From Tubulanus polymorphus (Eukaryota > Nemertea > Palaeonemertea > Tubulaniformes > Tubulanidae), in NCBI RefSeq assembly GCF_964204645.1, contig NC_134027.1, positions 10,094,485 to 10,158,484 on the forward strand: a DNA stretch of 64,000 bases, given 5' to 3'. Shown here piece by piece: positions 58,799 to 64,000 of this stretch. Position 1 is the first letter of the stretch; each line of letters starts with the position of its first letter. The notes under the pieces were generated by a model, which was not told where the DNA came from, ran no database searches, and saw only the letters and a program-made list of their open reading frames with translations. The translations under genes and the position numbers were made by a program.

Positions 58799-59819
58799 CT
58801 CAGTCGATACTCAGTACTTTACATCGTTTTTACTAAGAGGATTAGCAGTCGCATTGTAATTGCTATTGCGTAATCCGATCATTGGATTTCAGGATTACGA
58901 TACTTTTTAAACATATTATCATCGAATCAATACTCAGGAGACTATTCAATATATAAGTGTCGGAGATAGCTTAACAAATCCTATCCTTGAAATAAATATG
59001 AGTAATCTTGCGACTGCGGTTTCATAAACCTTGCCATCTGAATCTATTCAGACGCTTAAACTATATAGGCCTACGTGTATGTTGTCATGAGTTTCAACCT
59101 ACAGAAAGCATAATACGAATCAAATAAACTTTCTAAGGAAAGAAATACACCGATTCAATTTGGTCCAATCAGGCCCAAATCTAATTTGGTCCCTGTTGTA
59201 TTAGAGAGCGTGTTCACACGTAAACCACTCTCTCAATATAAACAATGCTTAAACAGTGAAATGTGTCACATCCAGAACCAGTTACAATTCACACGCAATA
59301 ATTTGACCAGTGTTAAAATTTGGTCCGAGGTTTTTAGTCAGACCAAATTAGGATTGAGCCAAACAGGCACTGGCCAATTTGGCGCACCCACATGAACAGA
59401 TGTTGTTCTAGGCCTAATTGGGCACAGGCTCCTACGTGATCGTGGCTAGCGAAACTATGAATCGGTAATAAGTCTACGAAACTTAAGGCTAGGTTAAATC
59501 TTTCGGTCACGGAGCAAGACGTAATACCTACCAAAGCCTTCGACATTCGGAAGTTGATCCATTTCACCCATTCAACTTTACGTATAATTTGACTTTTTCC
59601 GCCGTTGTACAAATACGGCTCGAACGTATCGCGTATGATCTTCCGTACGGCCGCCTCGTCCGTCCCGCCTTTGAACGCGTCGACCAACGTGCCGCCTTGA
59701 TTCAAATTCACCAATCCGTACACGAGGTTTTCTTTCGCCTCCTTGTTTTGCTGTTTCCACGCCGTGTCCGGATTTGCTTTTTCTTGAAAGCACGAAATCC
59801 TCGACGTACATTTGCCCAT
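33680..59819 (-). CDS. TRPV-family cation channel, complete 15-exon gene span
   Basis: Six-transmembrane cation channel of the invertebrate TRPV class (Nanchung/Inactive, OSM-9/OCR group; which one is not settled). Exons in order: 59532-59819, 56817-57075, 52932-53093, 52167-52321, 49906-50049, 49473-49554, 48891-49006, 47264-47377, 46692-46799, 45974-46125, 44131-44240, 43670-43776, 41828-41989, 41155-41376, 33680-34564. All junctions are GT/AG and in phase, giving 3,066 bases and 1,021 residues. Order: N-terminus beginning MGKCTS, ankyrin repeats (about 145-340), linker with [10 protein letters not shown]1 near 403, S2 near 441, S3 near 480, S4 near 505, S5 near 540, pore near 590, S6 near 612-640, TRP-box region EWRKQWAKIV, and a Ser/Arg-rich tail. 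Start chosen because the ATG is followed by an open 96-codon exon; no upstream alternative was seen. A DIRS element sits in the last intron and a U1 gene in intron 7. Confidence 0.93.
35083..35202 (+). repeat. DIRS inverted terminal repeat, left arm
   Basis: About 120 bases from TACCCTTTCCTATGG to CGCCATCTTTT. Reverse-complement partner at 40885-41002, identical by eye. The outermost 42 bases of each end differ between arms, as is usual when ends are rebuilt from the internal region. Confidence 0.9.
35257..35348. repeat. DIRS internal complementary region (joined copy of both ends)
   Basis: Bases 35257-35314 are the reverse complement of the left end (35041-35098). Bases 35313-35348 match the reverse complement of the right end (40987-41022). 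The two halves share a 2-base AA at 35313-35314, which fixes both termini. The region also begins and ends with inverted copies of ACCATAGGAAAGGGTA. Confidence 0.9.
35621..36700 (-). CDS. DIRS tyrosine recombinase
   Basis: C-terminal part of an open frame that extends to 38425 in a phase different from RT. The recombinase begins near [18 protein letters not shown] (N-terminal SAM-like helices). Its core contains the first catalytic Arg in [11 protein letters not shown], the box HQVR, and a candidate nucleophile Tyr in TSFYLRYV, all in the expected order of the R-H-R-Y family. It replaces integrase and recombines a circular cDNA into the genome. The upstream 550 or so codons of the same open frame overlap RT/RNase H and are probably not translated; the true start is unknown, so the left limit here is set at the domain. 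Confidence 0.82.
   Translation of the reverse strand: MAIVQRSLSASGFSEQAASFIAGSKRPSTSTIYDAKWSHFADWCAAGEIDPCSPSVAQLADFLLHLFVVKGLQVITIKGYRSAISHTLRASGWPNVAGDHRISQLVAGFSISRPRVTRTVPPWDLSVILKKLMEAPFEPLSAASFANLSKKTVFLLFLACSARRSEIHALSVRQGHIVFGPANEFVSLRPALEFLAKNQQPGSVGRQWRIEALKHRVEPGIPDRTLCPVRALCFYLDRSASRRGSRERLFIPLLDHLKGDISRDTVARWVSSMIKDILLKENLSSEGVVSHQVRSMATSCAAFSGAPLEEVCRAAFWNSPSTFTSFYLRYVSGQLGSLASLGPVVMAQGVRSFRSDPLM
36532..38580 (-). pseudogene. DIRS reverse transcriptase-RNase H-methyltransferase frame, interrupted
   Basis: RT lies in 37510-38580 (356 residues): [20 protein letters not shown] (about 181-189), [13 protein letters not shown] and the catalytic YLDD (about 245-248). In the same frame, 36532-37365 gives RNase H ([43 protein letters not shown]) and then the methyltransferase-like block of DIRS ([24 protein letters not shown]). 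Between them are two in-frame stops (TAA at 37510-37512, TGA at 37450-37452). The first part of RNase H with its DAS motif is missing or scrambled. I read this as a decayed junction, not a natural boundary. No repaired sequence is offered. Confidence 0.8.
38447..39040 (-). CDS. DIRS gag-like protein, second part
   Basis: 197 codons beginning [12 protein letters not shown], with [20 protein letters not shown] and a basic Gly/Ser-rich C-terminus ([18 protein letters not shown]). It overlaps the end of the upstream gag frame by 11 bases and the start of the RT frame by 134 bases. It is either a separate overlapping frame or the displaced C-terminal part of one gag split by a single-base shift. 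Confidence 0.55.
   Translation of the reverse strand: MALKVLTGELRETHAAVHAGSDPESVALKLEGMDRIIQSLARSVSHIIPLSVRGQANLVLASRQSVMDSSAKTRLPDMVSNALPRAPLGTSSRLFSGWCAPVSAELRKIREVQAKSNPRTPWKKRSGPTPAAQGSARTQTGPSQTSALSQAASDAGWRTSAQLQQSCQASSGRNSSGSYRGKGKAPKRGSSFRKNSK
39030..40703 (-). CDS. DIRS gag-like protein, first part
   Basis: 557 codons. Near the N-terminus is a Cys/His cluster ([17 protein letters not shown], then [10 protein letters not shown]) that looks like a zinc-binding module of DIRS gag proteins. A long Arg/Ser-rich, RS-like region with tandem SPVSGR repeats follows, then a region with [19 protein letters not shown] second in-frame ATG seven codons in (40682, MPPPPKG) may be the true start. 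The frame closes just after a second ATG in another frame that continues gag-like sequence. Confidence 0.7.
   Translation of the reverse strand: MICNRIIMPPPPKGQHRGGEGCGHLFGAWDNHDSCASCRRKSGQICARSNPCNICVVWSEDLWLRADKALKLRDRRRVSRDSSVSADVPTDVSNPVSYRKAERSSVVQVRSASQLRSPGRNAGSPAPVSGHSPVSGRSPVSGRSPVRQVRPVQTTCSEPSARRGSRERPAPVRSVPVRVRHRFCSATGPVQTSSGSKHPVRSSSDSDRRSGDRARSPTRFRRRDRNKRARSPSRRSRFDRERDYDRYCRKFRRRSSHRSSTSVSDESDSSSRSRSRSRDRHRSRHDRRDTGKYLTQKDFHVFEEKILNLLSSSQQVAATSTTGKPIPDCPVRSSPAHSVFRNSDSEFLDAAVGSDFNEDPVPEAAIPSGVFPVASNCGLPQTMGASLARNISPSRSVLSEPAGDMPFRAMISEFFVKHGATRAKPTAAPLVGESMEAYRPPDSDLNVLRESSAVSREWARLDTQLWGECRPGTFSFPPPERGMKSGKYFSSTDPPIGAFRSAYYATPGAVDHSHNCLDADYTSISPDTVTAQSGIHLPKSGLVAMTSILDNLTRYGT
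40885..41002 (-). repeat. DIRS inverted terminal repeat, right arm
   Basis: Partner of 35083-35202. It lies at the element's 5' side, upstream of gag; the outer boundary at 41022 is set by the match to the internal complementary region. Confidence 0.9.
41155..41376 (-). CDS. TRPV exon 14: TRP box and proximal C-terminus
   Basis: 74 codons from [20 protein letters not shown] to ISNWK. Highly basic after the TRP box. The phase-0 donor GTAATA lies 133 bases from the end of the DIRS element in the next intron. Confidence 0.92.
41461..41688. mobile_element. TTAACCCTTTC-family miniature element, left-truncated copy 2
   Basis: Right end GGTGTAGATGCACTGAAAGG plus internal TGCGGTGTATCGTTAG match the other copies. 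The left end is lost or diverged. In a TRPV intron. Confidence 0.65.
41828..41989 (-). CDS. TRPV exon 13: S6 and TRP-box start
   Basis: 54 codons: [40 protein letters not shown] and [24 protein letters not shown] is the S6 gate signature and EWRKQ begins the TRP box. Confidence 0.96.
43670..43776 (-). CDS. TRPV exon 12: pore loop
   Basis: 107 bases. Reads [20 protein letters not shown] then [15 protein letters not shown]. The pore helix and selectivity region end with T-L-G-E, unlike the TIGMGD of vertebrate TRPV1-4 or the TIIDGP of TRPV5/6 as I recall them. Confidence 0.92.
44131..44240 (-). CDS. TRPV exon 11: S4-S5 linker and S5
   Basis: Reads [20 protein letters not shown] and [27 protein letters not shown] is a hallmark TRPV S4-S5 linker and the FVIIYGI stretch is S5. 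Acceptor TTACAG, donor GTAACA. Confidence 0.95.
45974..46125 (-). CDS. TRPV exon 10: S3-S4
   Basis: 152 bases. [18 protein letters not shown] is S3; [20 protein letters not shown] is S4, which has few positive charges as expected for TRP channels. Ends two bases into an Arg codon. Acceptor TTCAG, donor GTAAGC. Confidence 0.93.
46226..46467. mobile_element. GGGGCGGATCC-family miniature element, copy in TRPV intron
   Basis: Left GGCACGGATCCAGAGGGGGG, right ATCCTGGATCCACGCCTGC. Same family as 18.2 and 48.4 kb, more diverged. Confidence 0.5.
46692..46799 (-). CDS. TRPV exon 9: S2 segment
   Basis: 36 codons reading [18 protein letters not shown] as S2, then [18 protein letters not shown]. Acceptor CGTAG, donor GTAAGA. 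Confidence 0.92.
47264..47377 (-). CDS. TRPV exon 8: S1 segment
   Basis: 38 codons. [20 protein letters not shown] forms the S1 helix, followed by [18 protein letters not shown]. Acceptor TTTTCAG, donor GTAAGT. Confidence 0.92.
47408..47548. mobile_element. Pogo-like miniature element
   Basis: TA-CAGTCAAACCCGCTTAATCC at the left, TTTTACTG-TA at the right, so flanked by TA as expected for Tc1/mariner insertions. Lies 31 bases upstream of TRPV exon 8. Confidence 0.55.
47764..47927 (-). ncRNA. U1: U1 spliceosomal snRNA
   Basis: 164 bases, the same length as human U1. The 5' end is ATACTTACCTGGCA, which pairs with 5' splice sites. Further landmarks are the loop II ATTGCAC (U1A-binding site), CCCCAAATGTGGG (stem III), the Sm-like site AATTTCTGG, and the terminal GGGGGACTGCGTTCGCGC hairpin. 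Loop I reads GATCTGAAAGG where human and fly have GATCACGAAGG, three neighbouring changes in the U1-70K binding loop. It lies in TRPV intron 7 on the channel's strand. It could be a functional variant, a member of a dispersed multi-copy family, or a recent pseudogene. TATA-like AT-rich sequence lies about 45 bases upstream, but I cannot name a PSE. Confidence 0.93.
48361..48648. mobile_element. GGGGCGGATCC-family (hAT-like) miniature element
   Basis: Starts CAGGGGCGGATCCAGGGGC and ends TAAATCCGCCCCTG, with imperfect GTATA-containing flanks. In TRPV intron 7, between the U1 gene and exon 7. Confidence 0.65.
48891..49006 (-). CDS. TRPV exon 7: linker before S1
   Basis: 116 bases. Reads [20 protein letters not shown] then [17 protein letters not shown]. 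The EHL-ML-GG and KWKTFAR motifs are the TRPV pre-S1 segment. Acceptor GAAG is preceded by a weak pyrimidine tract, but both phases fit. Confidence 0.9.
49473..49554 (-). CDS. TRPV exon 6: short linker exon
   Basis: 82 bases between acceptor TTATAG and donor GTGAGT. It reads [15 protein letters not shown] and TALDTI, matching the W-Y-NITC--YPL linker of TRPV channels. One base is left over; it completes the Asn codon opening exon 7. Confidence 0.92.
49906..50049 (-). CDS. TRPV exon 5: last ankyrin repeats
   Basis: 48 codons: [10 protein letters not shown], then [16 protein letters not shown] and [11 protein letters not shown]. The GLTPLTL-CKLGR motif is family-typical. Donor GTACGT. Confidence 0.93.
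50341..50480. mobile_element. GGGCCAGTTGCATAGT hairpin element, copy 1
   Basis: GGGGCCAGTTGCATAGT at the left, CGACTGTGCAACTGGGCCC at the right, with ACTTAAGACCAGT inside. Same family as 62.4 kb. Confidence 0.7.
51211..51410. mobile_element. 200-bp fold-back element
   Basis: AAGAAATCCCACAA at the left through AACCACAACGTTTCGGCTGT is mirrored at the right (ACAGCCAAAACGTTGTGGTT to GTGGGATTTCTT). The arms are nearly the whole element. Confidence 0.8.
51560..51752. mobile_element. GCCAAATTTGGC-family element, copy 4
   Basis: Contains AAATTTGGCCGACAAT, AGCCAAACAGGTGCGGGCCC, CATTTGGCACCCGTGTGAAT and a final GCATGATCGCGGCT, the same end motif as copies 2 and 5. Confidence 0.6.
52167..52321 (-). 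CDS. TRPV exon 4: ankyrin repeats
   Basis: 155 bases. Reads [34 protein letters not shown] and VVINNKL, strongly TRPV-like (YYGEYPL and the D-GNT-LHM motif). Donor GTAAGT. Confidence 0.95.
52546..52706. mobile_element. Miniature element with GTCATTCATTTATTACGTACGC ends
   Basis: GGTCATTCATTTATTACGTA at the left, TACGTAATTAATGAATGATC at the right, 160 bases, with a G-rich middle on the + strand. In a TRPV intron. Confidence 0.75.
52932..53093 (-). CDS. TRPV exon 3: ankyrin repeat
   Basis: Reads [20 protein letters not shown], then [13 protein letters not shown] and TNYIG. The GNFF-PEDQK loop is characteristic of TRPV ankyrin domains. The split Gly codon closes with exon 2. Confidence 0.93.
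53220..53412. mobile_element. Fold-back element
   Basis: TAAAATCTCACAATTGTTGGAAGAC with AAAAAGTTTA is mirrored by TAAACTTTTTCGTC and CGAGGGATTTTA. Imperfect arms. Confidence 0.6.
53574..54361. mobile_element. 788-bp miniature element, Harbinger-like (TTA target duplication)
   Basis: Terminal inverted repeats of 40 bases match perfectly (AGGCTGGCTTATGTCGACAA and onward, reverse-complemented at the right end). Both sides are flanked by TTA, a 3-bp duplication typical of PIF/Harbinger elements. Subterminal copies of GCTTATGTCG occur several times inside. No transposase frame, so non-autonomous. Located in a TRPV intron. Confidence 0.8.
56817..57075 (-). CDS. TRPV exon 2: first ankyrin repeat region
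   Basis: Acceptor TTTTACAG, donor GTGAGT, 86 codons plus one base. It contains [17 protein letters not shown], a classic ankyrin helix, then [17 protein letters not shown], a TRPV-typical stretch that leads into the next repeat. Confidence 0.92.
57118..57407. mobile_element. TTAACCCTTTC-family miniature element, copy 3
   Basis: Starts ACCCTTTCGGTGCTGACTAA and ends GATGCACTGAAAGGGTTAA. Lies 42 bases upstream of TRPV exon 2 (exon edge 57075). Confidence 0.8.
58743..58793. repeat. (AT)n microsatellite
   Basis: About 25 uninterrupted AT units in TRPV intron 1. Confidence 0.98.
59157..59450. mobile_element. GCCAAATTTGGC-family element, copy 5 (inverted)
   Basis: Reverse orientation: GAGAGCGTGTTCACACGTAA, AACAATGCTTAAAC, AACCAGTTACAATTCACACG and GGCACTGGCCAATTTGGC match copies 1-2 reverse-complemented. 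In TRPV intron 1, 82 bases from exon 1. Confidence 0.7.
59532..59819 (-). CDS. TRPV exon 1: N-terminus
   Basis: 96 codons from ATG to donor GTAGGT. It begins [10 protein letters not shown], with Gly2, Ser6 and Cys4/Cys10, then [15 protein letters not shown] and FEPYLYNGG. It precedes the ankyrin region. Confidence 0.85.
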
Positions 59820-60047
59820 TATTTAATCGCCTGTCAATTCGGTAGTATTACGCTCTGCTGCGACGACGCTTTGCGTGTTCCGATTTCAGTAAACAACATT
59901 CTCCTGGAAAAAAAATACAAAATAAACAGTATTTCATATGATTAGATGTCATTTTCCATATGAATCACTTTATAAGGTTTCATAGGGCCAGTTCGTCAGT
60001 TTTTCGACAATTATTTGACTTTTTTAAAGACTTTAGTTCCACGATCA

Positions 60048-60396
60048 GGATCCAGTTCCACAGTTCTGAGTTACATTTGACTCTATAGAGTTGAAACATC
60101 GAAAATGAACTGATTTTACTCAGGGTTACAGTGGAACCTTAGTAATACGAATCTTGTGGGCGAAAGTTAAACCGTCGTATTAAACGGGTTTCATATGCAA
60201 ATCTAGATGGACATAAGAATATGTACAGGCTAGCTCGGACATTATGGAAATCATCGCGATAAACAGGTTTCGTCTTAGAAATAAACTGCAACCCATAGAA
60301 ACTGAACACTTTCAACTCCAGTGACTGAGTCTCTGATCAATGGCAATCGTAGCTGGACTCAGATCGACCGGCTTTACTGTACTGCGGAACTGGGTC
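60048..60396. repeat. GGATCCAGTTCCACAG-type inverted element, interrupted
   Basis: Left GGATCCAGTTCCACAGTTCT, right CTGCGGAACTGGGTC, with the internal ATCGAAAATGAACT seen in the other copies. The pogo-like element at 60129-60379 sits between the halves. Confidence 0.6.
60129..60379. mobile_element. Pogo-like miniature element nested in another repeat
   Basis: CAGTGGAACCTTAGTAATACG begins and CTTTACTG ends it, with TA on both sides (60127-60128 and 60380-60381). It resembles the 22.6 kb copy (ACGGGTTTC and GGAAATCATC inside). It interrupts a GGATCCAGTTCCACAG-type element. Confidence 0.65.
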
Positions 60397-61435
60397 TAAA
60401 AGTTTACGCCATAAACTAGCGACAACCGAGGTCTTATTATTATGGCGTGAATACAGTGCAATAAAAGCAATTGAAAGTTCTATAGTTTAACTCTTTGTAA
60501 CTCGACCCAGAACATCTATATTTTAACTTGAGAACAAACTTTATCCATAAACTAGCAAGTAAGGCCCGAATATAAGCACATGTTTAACACGACTGACACT
60601 TAGTGGGTTTTCTAGCTATTAGTCACAATCTTTACCTGTTTGCTCATTCGATAACTACCTCGTGTCCAACTACCTGTTTACTATTGAACGTCGAGGGCGA
60701 TATGACAAGGCAGCAACATTGTATTATAAAAAGCTAAGTATTATACGATGTGTAATACTAAATAGTGTACATGTACAGCAACTTACTGGGCAATCAACAA
60801 TTTATTTGATTAGCACTGTCAGATATCACCGATCAGCTCTCCACATCGAGGACAAAACAAACACGAATAATTACCCGACAATTCTTACGCTAAGAATTCT
60901 CCCTCCTGAAGTTGTTAGTTTGATTAACCATTCAAATAGAGACCGAGGTTTGTTTCCCGTTCAATCGATAAAATCGTCATCAATCTTTTTCGATGTTTGA
61001 CTCATGAGTTTGAGTAAAAATCTTTGATTTCAGGCAGTCGTTTGTTGGTACTATCAGATTCCGTAATAGACCCTCTGCCCAATTATTTTTTTTGGGTGCA
61101 ATAACTCATTACTAAATAGGTCCTAAAATGGCCCTAGTGGAAAGGTAATCGAACTAAATCATCGACTTTTAATCAATTTCAAATTGTATTGAAGGATGGT
61201 TTAAGTCCTCTTTCACTAAGAATACCTAGCTAAAAGAGACTCCATTCGATAATATAGACTTGATAGATATCGAACATGTTCATGTTTCCATGCCTACAAA
61301 CTGGAATCATTTTCAAATCATCAATATCATGGAATCATACTGGTTTAAACATCATAGGCCTAGCCTATAAATAATTGATTACCTACATTATATAGGAGGG
61401 AAGTTTCCAGGCGCCATTTTGAGGCGGTCCCACAG

Positions 61436-61690
61436 GTCCCGCATTGTTGGATAGATTTAACATTTTTAAACTAAAACCTTTAGCGCGATTCATTGTAGTC
61501 CATCCCTCTTTTGCTACAAAAATTTAAGTCATGTATCGTTAGAAAGGTAGGCCTAACAATTTCTATTTTCAGATGGTGTTTATTTTATTTTTCTTAAATT
61601 TTTGAAGCAAAAGGGGATCGACTAAAATGAATCGCACTAAAGGTTTTAGTTTAAAAAATGTTAAAATCTGTCCAACAATGCGGGACTTCC
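61436..61690. mobile_element. Fold-back element, arms about 90 bp
   Basis: GTCCCGCATTGTTGGATAGA through ACTAAAACCTTTAGCGCGAT is mirrored by ATCGCACTAAAGGTTTTAGT through CAACAATGCGGGAC. The arms include a short weak reading frame with no family resemblance. Confidence 0.75.
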
Positions 61691-62410
61691 CTTTTGTGTT
61701 CAATTGTAAATTATCCTTATCAGGGGCAAATCCAGGAAAAGGGTCCCAAAACTCCCATATATAGCCTACATATTGGCTAATGGGTGGTTGGGAGCCTGCC
61801 CCCAAAAAATTAATCATTTTCTAAGCACCTAGAGTAATAGGCCAACTAAGACCAAATTAACATGCAATAATGTGATCTCGATAAAAAATACAGCCTTGGG
61901 TCCCCCTAAATCCTTATGAAAAAAATTGTCCCACAAAAAAACCCAGGAAATATTACATAACAAGATTTGTAAATCTTATGAAGAGCTAAAAGGTCAATCT
62001 AGGCTTAAAAAATAACACAATTCAAAATTAATAATATCAAATGAACACCAAATAGGCGTAGATTACATTCTATGAAAAGTGTTTAGAAAATCGGCTTGTA
62101 CTCTGAAATAGGCCTAACTGAATAACTTCAAGCAAGTCCCTTTAGGGTATTCTTCAACCAAGCCTTACTTGTAGGTTTACAGTGTGTTAGCTGTCTACAC
62201 TTGAATATTTAATACCTAATCGAACTAGCCTAGTGGGATTACCACATAGTAAATTAATGAAACACGTGATTCATGAAATTGTCATCAATTCTTAAATGTA
62301 TATCAAGCAACAGGAATCGTGCTATCTTTCAGTTTTCCACCAATTATCTCTTGGTCTTTTCCAAAAAAAACAAAAAGAAAATTCTAGGTTATCTTTCAGA
62401 AGCAGGATCC

Positions 62411-62535
62411 ATGGGCCGGTTGCATAGTCATGGCTTAGACTTAAGACCAGTCTAAGGCAAACTCAGTTCTATAGCCAATCTAACCAATCTTAAGATTTAA
62501 GACCACTTTTGGATGTAGGTCACGACTGAGTAACT
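62411..62535. mobile_element. GGGCCAGTTGCATAGT hairpin element, copy 2
   Basis: GGGCCGGTTGCATAGTCATG at the left and CACGACTGAGTAACTGCATA at the right, sharing TTCTATAGCCAATCTAAC with the 50.4 kb copy. Confidence 0.7.
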
Positions 62536-64000
62536 GCATAGGCCTACCTATTTCATATTCAATGTTCTTAAGCTCCAAAACAAAATGAGCTTCAAAAATA
62601 TCCAACACCAAAGACTAAATACAGCCGGTCTACAAATGAAATTGTGGTAAAGAATCTTATTCTAGGTCTACATAGACTTAGGCCCTATTGAGAGAGAATC
62701 AATAAACATTTTTTTTTAATACCAGTAGGCCTACACGCAGAGAGAGTTTGGGAATAGAGAGTAAAATCCATAGGCCTACCTTGGCATAGCCTATCCGAAA
62801 ATTTAAAAGATCTTTTAAAAGATGTTTGTGTCATTTTTAATAAAAATGCCAAAAAATGATGTCATAGTATTACTATTAAAGTTTAATAATAGTGATTGTG
62901 CCTGTTAAGAACTTTTAAAATCACAAGGTAGGTAACGAGCGCACGACAACCGAAATCACAAATCTATTTCTTCACCAGAGGTAAATGACAACAGAAACAT
63001 TGAACCATACAAAATAAAGGATTCAGCTTACACTCTGATAATCCTATATCACATCCTGAGATAGTGCCAGTGGTTCTGGACCAAGAAGATAAGTTGATAG
63101 TCGAAACGATAATCACGCTGCGTATCCAAGCAGGGCAGTGCGCGTACGGCAGTTCCAAACGTCAAAATTTGGGTTCGAATCCTTTTTATTAGTCAGCCCA
63201 ACAAGTTGTATTTCTTCCAGTATTCTGTTAATATAGAGTTCATTTGTTTTCAAAATTGGTTTTCGTATTGTTTTTTTTTCAATTTACGAACCGTGCACAA
63301 CAAGATAATAAATGATACGTGGCAAGCATAGGGTTAAACAGAGCCGCCGCCGCAGCAGGTCACATGATTAAAAATGGTGGTCGTACTTGAAAATTTCTGA
63401 AACGATTTCGGTTTAAATTTCAAGGTTATTTTCCGTCACTTCTGTTCTTCTGAATGCTTATTATCAGCTGATTATTTATTGTATCCCTAAACTAGTTCTC
63501 TAATATCCGTCTTTTCCCAAAATGGATGATGTTGTAGGCCGATCTATGAAAAAATATAAGTCCTTTTAGTCTTAGTCTTATACTATAGACAGAGTTACAC
63601 TGTATTTAGAAGTTGGCCCCGACCCCGTTCCCCTGCCTACCTACCGACTGGTAGATTATATTGAATAGTTTAAGCCAAGTAGACAGACTAATAAAGTACT
63701 TAGATTTAGGTAGGCCCTACTTACTAGTAGTAGCGTAAGTAAGGACGGAATGCTGTCAAAAAGACCACCCACACTTCTCAAGTTGATACCATCATGTACT
63801 TAATTTGTTCTTAATCTTGGACCTCTTTGGTGTTTCTTGTATCTGAAATAAACAGGCTATGTTTATGCCACAGTGAAGGGACTATGCCTACACTGACTAG
63901 ATTTACGAGACTATTATGCCACAGTATCTTGTATACAGTATTGATATTATGATGGGTTAGGGTTAAGTTTAGAAAGTTAAGTGCTATATGCCTATTAGTT

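Larger units (their letters stand above)
59820..64000. other. Upstream of TRPV, no gene recognised
   Basis: Presumed TRPV 5' UTR/promoter side, then nested repeats at 60.0-60.4 kb, a fold-back at 61.4-61.7 kb and a hairpin element at 62.4 kb. An open frame at 60662-61000 (+) has no recognisable motif. Confidence 0.5.

Noticed and set aside
63100-63185. Possible tRNA gene (GGGTTCGAATCC near 63171)
   Set aside because: Only a B-box-like core; no acceptor stem, D arm or anticodon arm could be folded around it.
1-64000. CRISPR arrays, bacterial operons, ribosome binding sites
   Set aside because: None present; the gene structure is clearly that of an animal with spliceosomal introns.

Overview
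This is animal DNA. Genes are split into short exons by long introns bounded by GT/AG, intergenic and intronic sequence is AT-rich, and small inverted-repeat elements recur throughout. The three protein genes (prickle, LAMTOR5, an invertebrate-type TRPV channel) and a tyrosine-recombinase retrotransposon fit a bilaterian invertebrate, perhaps a lophotrochozoan. I could not fix the species or phylum.

Region 1-17,800: no confident gene. It holds several miniature inverted-repeat elements, a CT-rich microsatellite, a 63-bp tandem repeat and an (ATT)n tail. It is probably the upstream flank or 5' introns of prickle. Region 17,827-22,337 (+): four exons of prickle, a planar cell polarity protein with a Cys-rich lead-in, a PET domain, three LIM domains and a C-terminal CIIS prenylation motif. 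The 5' end of the gene is not found. Region 22,338-31,509: mostly repeats, weak coding-like remnants near 27.3-29.1 kb, and two minus-strand exons of LAMTOR5, a Ragulator subunit. Its last exon was not found.

Region 33,680-59,819 (-): one TRPV channel gene of 15 exons whose reading phase closes at every junction, giving 1,021 residues: acylation-like N-terminus, ankyrin repeats, six membrane segments with a pore, a TRP-box region and a long tail with a duplicated motif. Its introns carry two notable insertions. The first is a DIRS-type retrotransposon (35,041-41,022) with inverted termini and an internal complementary region that joins both ends, plus gag, RT, RNase H, methyltransferase-like and tyrosine recombinase coding; the RT-RNase H junction is broken. 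The second is a U1 snRNA gene (47,764-47,927), same strand as the channel. Region 59,820-64,000: no gene recognised, several repeats.

The genes are unrelated in pathway (polarity, lysosomal nutrient signalling, sensory channel, splicing). All calls rest on reading the sequence and remembered family features; no database search was run.
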